Part shown: positions 18,476-27,151 of the stretch, one piece after another
How the letters are laid out: each line of letters opens with the position of its first letter
How positions within the stretch are numbered: the first letter of the stretch is position 1
NCBI RefSeq assembly: GCF_017571475.1
Contig: NZ_JAGETW010000001.1
Coordinates: 496,001 to 560,000, forward strand
DNA: 64,000 nt
Direction: 5' to 3'
Source of the DNA: Thiomicrorhabdus sp. 6S3-12
GTDB taxonomy: Bacteria; Pseudomonadota; Gammaproteobacteria; Thiomicrospirales; Thiomicrospiraceae
Notes under the pieces: generated by a model
Told to the model about the DNA's origin: nothing
Databases searched by the model: none
What the model saw: only the letters and a program-made list of their open reading frames with translations
Translations under genes and position numbers: made by a program

Positions 18476-19831
18476 TTATGAATTCGCAGCGAGCGAGATC
18501 TGTGAAAAACGGATTGTCACCTTAAGACCGCCCAAATCGGAATGCGTAAGTTCGAGCTCCGCTTTGTAGGCACTGATTAGCTGTTTGACAATCGACAGCC
18601 CGATACCGTGACCGGGTTTGCTTTCATCGGTGCGATAGCCACGGTTGAGCAATCTTGCCAACTGAGCGTCGGAAACGCCCGGCCCGTCGTCTTCGATAAC
18701 CAGAGTCTGGCCGTCGAAAGCGCAGTGAATCTTGCTGTGCGCCCATTTATAGGCGTTATCCAGCAGGTTTCCGAATAATTCGAAGGCATCTTCCTGTTCG
18801 ATCAGCAGAGTGGCGTTTTCTTGCACGTCGCATTCAAACCGGATCGACTTGTTCGGATAAAGCCGGGCAAAACTGGCTTGCAGATCATCCACCAACGGCG
18901 GCAGCGCCAAAGGCTGAATAATCTGGTTATGCGCAAAGCGTTCCGCTTTCAACTCGCGTTCAATCAGTTCCAGAATTCTCTGGCTTTGCTGTCTCAAAAG
19001 CGTTTTTAACTCCGGCTTATCCCGTAATGCAGGGTCTTCAAGTAATTGGAAAATCAGGTTCAGCGGCGTTTTCAGACTGTGCGACAGATTGCTGTTATGC
19101 TGCCGCGACTGCTCGAACTGCAAACGCGACTTCTCTAAAGCGAGATTGAGGCTGTGTAACAGAGAATGCACCTCCTGCGGCAGATCATCCTCTCTCAGCC
19201 CGAGCGACTGACCGAGACGGAACGCCTTGAGTTCCTCCTCAAGCGGAGTCAAACGTCCAAAAGCGCGTCTTAACAGCCATTTATGTAAGAAATACAGGCT
19301 CAATAGCGCAACCAGCGTCAGAAACGCGAACAAAAAATCGTAGCGCAAGACCATTCTCTGAATCGGCTCGTGGTTTTCCGCTATATAGATGCGCACATCC
19401 TGACCGTCCTTATGCAGCAGTTGCGAACGAACCAGCACCCGCTGCTCGGCAGGTCCTTTGGTTTCATACACATCTACCCGATCGTTGCTGGGCCGCATAT
19501 AGAGTCGAAAATCGCCCAGAGAAGGAGAGAAAAAGCGCTGCTTGGGAGTCTGAATCGCGTAATAATGACCGGAGTGCGGGGTCAGATAGATCGGGCCGAT
19601 ACTGGCGGAGCCCATCCACCAACGTTCATTCCGAAAAACCAGATGTTCTTCGACCAGATCTTTATCATGCTCAAGACGCGTCAGAAGATACGATTCACTA
19701 ATCGTATGCAACGCCGTTTGCGACAGCCACCAGAAAACTGTGAAAATCGCCACCAGGCTCAAGGTCAAGGTGAGAAAAAGCTGTCCTTGTATGGATCGGG
19801 ATGCGATCTCCCGCGTCTTGAAAAATGCCAT
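18476..19831 (-). CDS. PhoQ-like sensor histidine kinase
   Basis: 451 residues: TM1 about 16-37, periplasmic sensor domain about 38-160, TM2 about 163-184, HAMP-like linker, then H-box SNLSHSLKTPLNLI with phospho-His 251, and the ATPase domain with N box (ELFGNLLDNAYKWA), G1 (EDDGPGV) and G2 (GHGIGLSIV). The HSLKTPL H-box is the PhoQ subgroup type. I chose ATG 19831, one base after the regulator stop, with GGGGA upstream; a longer frame to 19939 overlaps the regulator and has no binding site. Its place directly upstream of the metal pump suggests it senses periplasmic metal or envelope stress. Confidence 0.9.
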   Translation of the reverse strand: MAFFKTREIASRSIQGQLFLTLTLSLVAIFTVFWWLSQTALHTISESYLLTRLEHDKDLVEEHLVFRNERWWMGSASIGPIYLTPHSGHYYAIQTPKQRFFSPSLGDFRLYMRPSNDRVDVYETKGPAEQRVLVRSQLLHKDGQDVRIYIAENHEPIQRMVLRYDFLFAFLTLVALLSLYFLHKWLLRRAFGRLTPLEEELKAFRLGQSLGLREDDLPQEVHSLLHSLNLALEKSRLQFEQSRQHNSNLSHSLKTPLNLIFQLLEDPALRDKPELKTLLRQQSQRILELIERELKAERFAHNQIIQPLALPPLVDDLQASFARLYPNKSIRFECDVQENATLLIEQEDAFELFGNLLDNAYKWAHSKIHCAFDGQTLVIEDDGPGVSDAQLARLLNRGYRTDESKPGHGIGLSIVKQLISAYKAELELTHSDLGGLKVTIRFSQISLAANS

Positions 19832-19832
19832 T

Positions 19833-20519
19833 CTAAGATTCCCCGCCTGTATCCGGAACGAACTTGTAACCCAGACCCCGCAAAGTCTGAATAGCTTCCT
19901 TGCCGAGCATTTTTCGCAGTTTGCGCACATAGACTTCAATCACGTTCGACTCCCGCTCCTGACTGTGGTCGGAAATACGCTGTAAAAGCTGTTCTTTGGA
20001 TAAGACACGATGCGGATTTTTAAAAAACGCCTGCAGCAGACGGAACTCGGTCAGCGTCGGCACCACTTCCTGATCACCGACCAGCAGCGTTTTAGCACTC
20101 AAATCCAGACGATAGGGAGGAAACTCCAGAACATCTTTCATTTCCACTTTCGCAGCCCGACGCCCGAGCACTTCAACGCGCGCCCAAAGTTCTTCAAATT
20201 CGAACGGTTTGGCCAGATAGTCGTCCGCACCCAGCTTTAAACCTTCCACCTTTTCCTGCCACGAACTGCGGGCACTGAGGATCAGCACCGGCGTGTGATT
20301 GTTTGGCCCCGCCCCGCTGCGCAGCTGCTGCAGAACTTCCAGCCCATTGAGATCCGGCAAACCGATATCCAAAATTACGACATCGTAGGCAAACTCCTGC
20401 AGATAATAGAGACCTTCGCGAGCGGTCTCAGCCGTATCGACCAGCGCCGCTTTCGAAGTAAACTGTAACTGCAAACGCTCCTGTAACAGCGATTCATCCT
20501 CAATAATCAACAGCTTCAT
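19833..20519 (-). CDS. OmpR/PhoB-family response regulator
   Basis: 228 residues: receiver domain with acidic pair (IIEDES), phospho-Asp 51 in VVILDIGLPDLNG, conserved Thr/Ser (LILSARS) and Lys (YLAKPFEF), then a winged-helix domain ending ESNVIEVYVRKLRKMLG and RGLGYKFV. Pairs with the PhoQ-like kinase in a tightly packed operon leading into the metal pump, which it most likely activates. No strong Shine-Dalgarno sequence is visible. Confidence 0.92.
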   Translation of the reverse strand: MKLLIIEDESLLQERLQLQFTSKAALVDTAETAREGLYYLQEFAYDVVILDIGLPDLNGLEVLQQLRSGAGPNNHTPVLILSARSSWQEKVEGLKLGADDYLAKPFEFEELWARVEVLGRRAAKVEMKDVLEFPPYRLDLSAKTLLVGDQEVVPTLTEFRLLQAFFKNPHRVLSKEQLLQRISDHSQERESNVIEVYVRKLRKMLGKEAIQTLRGLGYKFVPDTGGES

Positions 20520-20533
20520 TATTTACCGCTCTT

Positions 20534-20560
20534 CTCTCTATCCCGCCACTCTCTATCCCG
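20534..20560. repeat. 12-bp tandem direct repeat upstream of the response regulator
   Basis: CTCTCTATCCCG occurs twice, at 20534-20545 and 20549-20560, spaced 15 bases start to start and 15 bases before the regulator start codon. OmpR-family regulators bind direct repeats, usually about 11 bases apart, so autoregulation is possible but the spacing is off. Confidence 0.4.
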
Positions 20561-20822
20561 AGAGACCTCATCGACGGTTTTAGATTCCCGCCGCAAGCGA
20601 AAGCTTAGCAGAATAATCGATCCAAGTAATCTTCCTACCAGGAATGGAATCAAGCGGTCTTTGCAATTCACCTTCTTAAACAGTGCGTTTTCGACATATA
20701 AACAAAAATAAATATCTGCTAAGCGCCTTGCTCTTCATCCTCAAGACTCTATTCAGCTTTTTACCCGAAAAAAACCGCTTTTCACTCTTGCCAAGCCCGA
20801 ATAAAGCTGATTAAATACGCGT

Positions 20823-20967
20823 TATATCTTCTTGGGAATAACGACTGTTGCGAGTCGTTTTCGCTGTAAACTCCTTCCCATTTAGGTATCAAGATATCTT
20901 TATCTGTCATTTTTGAAGAGTTAAATATTGACGACCGCCCGGTAGAGGAATCTGCCGGGCTTTTTTT
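20823..20967 (+). ncRNA. Candidate small RNA with two hairpins
   Basis: This 586-base stretch between the divergently oriented regulator and the second pump (20520-21105) has no convincing coding frame but contains a plus-strand terminator with no plus-strand gene upstream of it. A 7-bp hairpin (AACGACT, loop, AGTCGTT at 20840-20859) is followed by the strong terminator at 20937-20960. Upstream, TTGCCA with a TAAATA-like -10 near 20810 would give a transcript of roughly 140 bases. The 5' end is a guess. Confidence 0.4.
20937..20967 (+). terminator. Strong orphan Rho-independent terminator
   Basis: GCCCGGTAGA, tetraloop GGAA, TCTGCCGGGC, then seven T. A 10-bp stem (one G-T pair) with no coding gene upstream on this strand; it defines the 3' end of the candidate sRNA. 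Confidence 0.8.
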
Positions 20968-21058
20968 ATTCTTCCCGCCAAATTCGTTCTCTGCCTCGGC
21001 AATTCACACAAAGCGCTTGCTTTTTCGCTATCGCTGTTTCATATTTATTGCACATTCC

Positions 21059-21079
21059 AATGATAATAATAATGATTCA
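21059..21079. promoter_or_regulatory. Fur-box-like motif upstream of second RND operon
   Basis: TGATAATAATAATGATTCA (21061-21079) resembles tandem GATAAT hexamers of a Fur box, 27 bases before the start codon of the adaptor gene. Match to the 19-bp consensus is partial, especially in the right half. If real it would repress the pump when iron is plentiful. Confidence 0.4.
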
Positions 21080-21105
21080 CCTAACCGCTTCAGAGGATTC
21101 AGGGC

Positions 21106-22266
21106 TTGTCCTTCGCTAACTTATTTTTTTACCGCTCCCTTTCCGCTTTCCGGTTTATGCCGCTGTTCGTTAGCCTGCTTGCTTTGACAGCGGTCGCTTT
21201 CGGCACTCCCGCCTTGGCACAGGAAAACAAAAAACCGCCGGTCAGCGTTATAGCCTATCCTGTCGAATCCGAGACCGTTCCGCAGACATTACAGCTGCTT
21301 GGGCTTTTACAGGCCAAACAGGCGGTTGAAATCCGTTCTACCGTTACCGAAACGGTACTGACTCTGCCCTTTACCGAAGGACAGAAAATCGCTCGCGGCG
21401 AGGTCATTGCCGAACTCAACAAGCAGGAAGAATTGGCCGAACTGAAACAGGCCGGAATTATCGCCGCCGAAGCGAAACGCCAGTATCAGCGTGCAAAAAA
21501 CCTGAAAGGCCGCGGCAATATTACCGAAGCGACGATTGATGAACTCAAAGCGCAGTGGCTCAGCGCCGAAGCGGAGATCGCCATTATCGAAGCCAGAGTG
21601 CAGGACCGTACCCTGCGCGCGCCTTTCGACGGTCAACTCGGGTTTAAACAGGTCCACCCCGGCGCTCTGGTCAATAACAATACCCTGATCACCACTCTGG
21701 ACAGTACCGAACAGATGTATCTCGACCTGCAGATACCCGACCGTTATATCGAACAGATTCGTCTTGGTCAGCAGATCGCGGTCAAACTCAATGGCGGCAC
21801 TCTCTATCACGGCGAGATTCACGTCATTAATCCGCGCATTGATCCGCAAAGCCTGCTGTTGCAGGTTCGCGCCCTGATTGACAACCCGGACGGTCTGTTA
21901 AAAAGCGGCATGCAGGTTGCCGCGCAGTTGAATCTGGGTTCCGAGCGTCAGCTGCTGGTGCCGGAAACTGCAATTTTGATGCAAGGCGAAAAAAACTTTG
22001 TCTACCTGATCGCTAAGGAAGAGAGCGAGTCGAAAACCTTCGGCGTGCGTAAACAGCCGGTCGAGCTAGGCAAACGCTATCAGGACCGGGTACAGATTCT
22101 CGAAGGCGTCGCGGATGGCGATACCGTCATCAGCCAAGGCATCTTCAAAGTTTCGCCGAAGGGTCGAATCCGCATCAAAGCCTATCAGCAACAGCAACCG
22201 CTGATTGAACTGTTACACGGCAAGCCGTTAAGCGTGCCGGGCGGCAAATCCGCAGCGGAGAACTGA
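21106..22266 (+). CDS. Periplasmic adaptor of HAE1-type RND pump
   Basis: 386-residue membrane fusion protein. TTG at 21106 is the best-supported start: AGAGGA and AGGG lie just upstream. The resulting signal peptide is long, with its hydrophobic core at MPLFVSLLALTAVAFG and a cut near PALAQ; ATG 21157 would give a normal-length signal but no binding site. Lipoyl-like motif (VEIRSTVTETVLTLPFTEGQ), coiled-coil hairpin about 100-150, then RTLRAPFDGQLGFKQVHPGALV. The pump gene starts one base after its stop. No outer-membrane channel gene is adjacent, so it presumably uses a TolC encoded elsewhere. Confidence 0.88.
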   Translation: MSFANLFFYRSLSAFRFMPLFVSLLALTAVAFGTPALAQENKKPPVSVIAYPVESETVPQTLQLLGLLQAKQAVEIRSTVTETVLTLPFTEGQKIARGEVIAELNKQEELAELKQAGIIAAEAKRQYQRAKNLKGRGNITEATIDELKAQWLSAEAEIAIIEARVQDRTLRAPFDGQLGFKQVHPGALVNNNTLITTLDSTEQMYLDLQIPDRYIEQIRLGQQIAVKLNGGTLYHGEIHVINPRIDPQSLLLQVRALIDNPDGLLKSGMQVAAQLNLGSERQLLVPETAILMQGEKNFVYLIAKEESESKTFGVRKQPVELGKRYQDRVQILEGVADGDTVISQGIFKVSPKGRIRIKAYQQQQPLIELLHGKPLSVPGGKSAAEN

Positions 22267-22267
22267 T

Positions 22268-25200
22268 ATGTGGCTTTCCGATACTTCGGTCAAACGCCCG
22301 GTTCTTGCGTTTGTGGTGTCAATGCTGTTGCTCGCTTTCGGCCTGCTCTCGTTCGAGCGCATGAGTCTGCGCGAATACCCCAATATCGATCCGCCGATCG
22401 TCTCCATTAACACCGATTACCTAGGCGCTTCCGCCAGCGTCGTCGAGAGCCGTATTACCAAAGTGATCGAAAACCGGATTTCCGGCGTCTCCGGGATCGA
22501 ATACATCGAATCCTCTTCCGAAGACGGGCGTTCGCGGATCAAGGTCGAGTTTTCACTGGATCGGGATATCGATGCCGCCGCCAACGATATCCGCGACCGC
22601 GTTTCCAGAGTCCTCGATAATCTTCCTCAACAGGCCGATCCGCCGGAAGTGGTCAAGGTCGACGGAGACGAAAACGTCATTGTCTGGTTTAACCTCGCCA
22701 GCGACCGCATGACCGTCAGCGAGCTGACCGACTACGCCGAACGCTATATTGTCGACCGTTTCTCGGTACTGGACGGCGTTGCGCGGGTACGTGTCGGAGG
22801 CGGCCAGTCGTATGCTCTGCGCATCTGGCTCGACCCGGTCAAACTGGCCCGCAACGATCTGACCATTGCGGATATCGAAACCGCCTTGCGCAACACCAAT
22901 ATCGAATTGCCCGCCGGGAGCGTGCAAGGCGATCAGGTGATGCTGACGGTACAAATCGCCAGACAGCTGGCCTCAGTCGAAGACATCGAAAACTTGGTAT
23001 TGAAACAGTTTGCTACAGGCCGCATCACTTTGGGTGAAGTGGCCAAGGTCGAACTCGGTGCGGTCGAGAAACGCCGCCTGTTTCGCGGGAACGGCATCCC
23101 GATGGTCGGAATCGGGATCATCAAGCAGTCCACGGCCAATACTTTGACCGTCGCCGAATTGGCGCGGGAACGCAAGGCGCAGATCAATCAGAGCCTGCCG
23201 GAGGGAATGTCCCTCGAAGACAGTTACGATGCCTCGGTGTTTGTGCAGAATGCCGTGCACGAAGTCTATAAGACACTGTTTATTGCACTCGGTCTGGTGG
23301 TTCTGGTGATGCTGATTTTCCTGAAGAACCTGCGCGCTGCGCTGATTCCGGCCGTGACCCTACCGGTTTCCCTGCTGGCCACTTTCTGGATTCTGTGGAT
23401 GCTCGGATTCTCGATCAATCTTCTGACTCTGCTGGCTCTGGTACTCGCCATCGGTCTGGTCGTCGATGATGCGATCGTGGTACTGGAAAATATTCAACGC
23501 CACCTGACCTTGGGACACAAATCCCTGTCCGCCTCCTATCTCGGCACGCGTCAGGTCGGTTTTGCCGTGGTCGCCACCACTCTGGTGCTGATTTCGGTGT
23601 TTATGCCGATCAGCTTCCTGCAGGGGAATATCGGCCGGCTGTTTACCGAATTTGCCGTCACGCTGTCGGTCGCCGTCCTTTTTTCCAGCTGGGTTGCCCT
23701 GACGCTCTCTCCCGCTCTGGCATCGAAAATCCTGAAACCGGTTGTTGCCAATACGCAGAACGCGCCTAAAAAGTCCTTTTTATGGCAGAAATTCCGTCCT
23801 CTGCTCAAGTTCAACCTGCGCCATCCGTGGGTCGCCATACTGATCTTTTTCGGTCTGCTGGCGCTGATGTTCCAGCTTTTCAAGCAGGTGCCGCAGGAGT
23901 ATGTGCCCAAAGAGGATCGCGGTGCATTTTTTATCAGCGTGAAAGGACCGGAAGGCGCCAGCTACGAATATATGCAGAGTTACATGCAGGAGATCGAACG
24001 CCGTCTGATGCCGCTGGTTGAATCCGGCGAAGCCAAACGCCTGTTGATCCGTTCGCCGCGTTCTTTCAGCAATGCGCAGGTATTTAACACCGGATTCGGC
24101 ATAGTGATTCTCAACGACTGGAGCGAACGCCGCTCGGCTTTCCTGATTATGCAGGAAATCCGTAAAAACCTCAGCGATCTCAGCGGCGTCAAGGTCGCGC
24201 CGATTATGCGCAACAGCATCGGCGGACGCGTCAGCCGCCCGGTGCAGTTCGTAATCAGCGGCAACAGCTATCAACAGCTCAGCGAATGGAAAGTCCTTCT
24301 GAACGATGCCATTGCCGAGAATAATCCCGGCCTGACCGGAATCGACTGGGATTACGAAACCAATAAACCACAGCTCGGCGTCACGGTCGATTACGCAAAA
24401 GCCCGTTCTCTCGGAATCGAACAGAAAACGCTCAACGAGACTCTGCAGACGCTGCTCGGCGCCAAGAAGGTAACAACCTTTATGCATCAGGGCGAAGAGA
24501 TCGATATTCTTCTCGAAGCGGATCATAAGCTGTTGCAGTCGCCTGAAGACCTCAATAAGGTTTATCTGCGTGCCGACAGCGGCGCCATGATTCCATTGAC
24601 TCAGGTCGCGACTCTGCAGACATACGCCGACGCCGCCGTACTGAACCGCTATAACCGCATGCGCTCAATCACGCTTTCGGCCAACCTCGAAGATGACTAT
24701 CCGCTCGGCGACGCGCTGCAGTATTTAAACCAGCTCACCCGCGACACCCTGCCGGAAGAGGCGATTATCAGCTATAAAGGGCAAAGTAAGGAATTTGCGC
24801 AAAGCAATCAGTCGCTGTACTTCGTCTTCCTGTTTGCGCTGGCGGTCATTTTTCTGGTGCTGGCCGCGCAGTTCGAAAGTTTCAAATCGCCCCTGGTCAT
24901 TATGCTCAGCGTTCCTTTGGCGGTGGTCGGCGGTCTGCTGGCGCTTCTTATCCATGGGCAGACACTGAATATCTACAGCCAGATTGCTCTGGTACTGCTG
25001 ATCGGGCTGGCAACCAAAAACGGAATCCTGATTGTCGAATTCGCCAACCAGCTCAGGGATCAGGGAAAAAGCCTGTATCACGCGCTGATGCAGTCGGTCA
25101 AACTGCGTCTGAGACCGATTCTGATGACCACCATTACCACCTGCGCCGGAGCCATTCCGCTAATTTTTTCCAGCGGCGCCGGAGCGGAAACCCGACAAAT

Positions 25201-25369
25201 CCTCGGACAGGTTCTGCTGTGGGGCGTCGCCTTTTCAACGCTGTTGAGTCTGTTTATGGTGCCGATGTTCTACGCGCTGATCGCCCGCCGTGCACATGCA
25301 CCGCAATACACCAGCCGACTGCTACAGCAACAGCTGCATAAAAAGACCAGAGAAAAACAGACTGACTAG
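22268..25369 (+). CDS. HAE1-family RND efflux pump (AcrB/MexB-like)
   Basis: 1033-residue proton-driven inner-membrane exporter of hydrophobic compounds or siderophores. Opening WLSDTSVKRPVLAFVVS is typical of HAE1 pumps, and helix 4 carries the Asp-Asp proton relay in AIGLVVDDAIVVLENI. The C-terminal half has QFESFKSPLVIMLSVPLAVVG and GLATKNGILIVEFANQ. It differs clearly from the metal pump at 12.9-16.0 kb. The Fur-box-like motif upstream hints at iron control, which some siderophore exporters show. Confidence 0.92.
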   Translation: MWLSDTSVKRPVLAFVVSMLLLAFGLLSFERMSLREYPNIDPPIVSINTDYLGASASVVESRITKVIENRISGVSGIEYIESSSEDGRSRIKVEFSLDRDIDAAANDIRDRVSRVLDNLPQQADPPEVVKVDGDENVIVWFNLASDRMTVSELTDYAERYIVDRFSVLDGVARVRVGGGQSYALRIWLDPVKLARNDLTIADIETALRNTNIELPAGSVQGDQVMLTVQIARQLASVEDIENLVLKQFATGRITLGEVAKVELGAVEKRRLFRGNGIPMVGIGIIKQSTANTLTVAELARERKAQINQSLPEGMSLEDSYDASVFVQNAVHEVYKTLFIALGLVVLVMLIFLKNLRAALIPAVTLPVSLLATFWILWMLGFSINLLTLLALVLAIGLVVDDAIVVLENIQRHLTLGHKSLSASYLGTRQVGFAVVATTLVLISVFMPISFLQGNIGRLFTEFAVTLSVAVLFSSWVALTLSPALASKILKPVVANTQNAPKKSFLWQKFRPLLKFNLRHPWVAILIFFGLLALMFQLFKQVPQEYVPKEDRGAFFISVKGPEGASYEYMQSYMQEIERRLMPLVESGEAKRLLIRSPRSFSNAQVFNTGFGIVILNDWSERRSAFLIMQEIRKNLSDLSGVKVAPIMRNSIGGRVSRPVQFVISGNSYQQLSEWKVLLNDAIAENNPGLTGIDWDYETNKPQLGVTVDYAKARSLGIEQKTLNETLQTLLGAKKVTTFMHQGEEIDILLEADHKLLQSPEDLNKVYLRADSGAMIPLTQVATLQTYADAAVLNRYNRMRSITLSANLEDDYPLGDALQYLNQLTRDTLPEEAIISYKGQSKEFAQSNQSLYFVFLFALAVIFLVLAAQFESFKSPLVIMLSVPLAVVGGLLALLIHGQTLNIYSQIALVLLIGLATKNGILIVEFANQLRDQGKSLYHALMQSVKLRLRPILMTTITTCAGAIPLIFSSGAGAETRQILGQVLLWGVAFSTLLSLFMVPMFYALIARRAHAPQYTSRLLQQQLHKKTREKQTD

Positions 25370-25404
25370 GCAAATTACCTCTAAAAAATAGAGGTGAAAT
25401 GCCA

Positions 25405-25432
25405 TTAAAATTCAATTTTAAGCATCTATACT
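25405..25432 (+). promoter_or_regulatory. Possible promoter of the small-ORF/diguanylate cyclase unit
   Basis: TTAAAA (25405-25410), 16 bases, TATACT (25427-25432), about 32 bases before the 47-codon ORF. The -35 match is weak. Confidence 0.35.
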
Positions 25433-25464
25433 TAAATTTTGGTCGGACAATTTAAAGGTGGCCG

Positions 25465-25608
25465 ATGAGAGAATTTAAGTTTATTGGCACGGGCACGGTA
25501 CATCTCAAACGTGCGCAAGCGCTATCTTCGTTATATTGCCTGACGGTCAATTGTTCCCTCCTTTCTGCTTTACCGGATTCGGCGGCGTCATTCGAGAGTG
25601 TTAATTGA
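25465..25608 (+). CDS. 47-residue upstream ORF translationally coupled to a diguanylate cyclase
   Basis: ATG 25465 follows AAAGGTGG at good spacing. The frame runs 47 codons (begins MREFKFIGTGTVHLKRAQ, ends SFESVN) and its TGA shares its last A with the ATG of the downstream cyclase (TGATG at 25606-25610). This geometry is typical of translational coupling or of a regulatory leader peptide. It has no recognisable domain and could alternatively be non-functional sequence; the binding site and overlap argue for real translation. Confidence 0.5.
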   Translation: MREFKFIGTGTVHLKRAQALSSLYCLTVNCSLLSALPDSAASFESVN

Positions 25609-27104
25609 TGCCGAACTCGAACCATCCACACCACCAGCAGACCCCGAACCGATCACACAGCCCGCTCTCCTTAAAACCCTGGCAGATTTTAATTGTCGAT
25701 GACGATGAAGAAGTGCACTTCATTACCGAACTGGTCTTAAAAGATCTGTATTTCGAAGAACGTGGCATAGAAGTATTGCACGCCTACAATCTGAATCAGG
25801 CGACCACTCTGCTGCGGCATAATCCCGATATCAGCGTGACCTTACTCGAAGCGGTCATGAATCACGAGAATTGCGGCTTGAAACTGATCGATATCATCCG
25901 CAATGAATTGAAGAATCAGGCACTGCGCATTATTCTCCGCACCGCCTATCCGCAGGAGATTCCGGAACAGGAAACCATTATTCAGTACGACATCAACGGC
26001 TATAAAAGCAAGCAGGAACTGAGCGCACAAAAACTCATTACCACCGTCATCGCGTCCCTTCGCGCCTTTAAAACCATCCATGCGCTGGAAACCACCCGGC
26101 TGGGCATGGAAATGATCCTCGACAGTTCAGAAAGTCTGTTTGAATTTCAGTCCACGCAGAAATTCGCCTCCGGAGTCCTCACCCTCTTGAGCGCCTTCTT
26201 AAGAGCCTCCCCCGACGGAATCTTATGCGTTCAAACGGACACGCTCAATCCGACTCCGCCGCCGGATAAAAATTTCCGCGAAATGCATATTATCGGCGCA
26301 ACCGGCGATCTTCAGCTCGCCGAAGGTACGATAGCGCACCATGCCGGTGCTTTATCGGCACTCGAACTCGCTCGCGAAGTCTTCAAACAGAAGCACAGCA
26401 TCCTTAGAGAGGACACCTTAGCGCTATTTCTCAAAGCGCCGAACGTTCCGGACGCCGTCGCAGTGCTCAAGGGCGTTCAGGAAATCAACGACGAAGACCG
26501 CCTCTTACTGCGATATTTCAGCACGAAAATTTCACTGGCTCTGGCGAACGTCATTCATTTCAAGAAATTCAAAGAAGCCCGAAAGGCCGCCGCCATCGAC
26601 TTTCTGACCAAATTACCCAATCGCCGTGAGTTTCTGACAATCGGTGAACAACTGATTCGCTTATGCAAGAATTCAAATCAATCGATCACACTGGCCATGA
26701 TTGATATCGACCATTTCAAAGAGATCAATGACCTTTACGGCCACGAAGCGGGAGATCTCGCCCTTAAAGCGTTTTCCCGCTTTATGAGCGATCATATCCG
26801 CGAGGAGGACATCTTTGCGCGGATAGGCGGCGAAGAGTTCTGTCTGATTTTGCCGAGAACCGATCAGCAAAAATCGAAAACCATTCTGCAGAGAATTTGC
26901 AGAAGTCTGGCCGAGCATATTTTTGAAATCAATCAACTGCAGATCAAACTGACCATCTCGATCGGTGCAGATTTCACGGCCGACGACCTGAACCACATGA
27001 TGTCGCGTGCCGATAGACGCCTTTACCGGGCGAAAAACAGCGGGCGCAACCGTCTCTTTATGACAGACGAGCGGGGCGATGAAAACTTCTGCGAAGAAGC
27101 CTGA
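25608..27104 (+). CDS. Receiver-DUF3369-GGDEF diguanylate cyclase with Glu at phospho-site
   Basis: 498 residues. A receiver-like domain (ILIVDDDEEVHF, acidic pocket Asp 31-33; switch IILRTAY; Lys in NGYKSKQ) is followed by a DUF3369-type region (about 165-320) and a C-terminal GGDEF domain. The active site reads RIGGEEF and the inhibitory site REED lies five residues before it, so c-di-GMP synthesis with product inhibition is expected. The usual phospho-Asp (LLDVVM in relatives) is Glu 81 in LLEAVM. I start at ATG 25608, which overlaps the upstream small ORF; a TTG one codon earlier is the alternative. Confidence 0.88.
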   Translation: MPNSNHPHHQQTPNRSHSPLSLKPWQILIVDDDEEVHFITELVLKDLYFEERGIEVLHAYNLNQATTLLRHNPDISVTLLEAVMNHENCGLKLIDIIRNELKNQALRIILRTAYPQEIPEQETIIQYDINGYKSKQELSAQKLITTVIASLRAFKTIHALETTRLGMEMILDSSESLFEFQSTQKFASGVLTLLSAFLRASPDGILCVQTDTLNPTPPPDKNFREMHIIGATGDLQLAEGTIAHHAGALSALELAREVFKQKHSILREDTLALFLKAPNVPDAVAVLKGVQEINDEDRLLLRYFSTKISLALANVIHFKKFKEARKAAAIDFLTKLPNRREFLTIGEQLIRLCKNSNQSITLAMIDIDHFKEINDLYGHEAGDLALKAFSRFMSDHIREEDIFARIGGEEFCLILPRTDQQKSKTILQRICRSLAEHIFEINQLQIKLTISIGADFTADDLNHMMSRADRRLYRAKNSGRNRLFMTDERGDENFCEEA

Positions 27105-27151
27105 GAAAAGTCCGATGCTCCGACACCCGTCATAAAGCCGCTGATTGCCGA

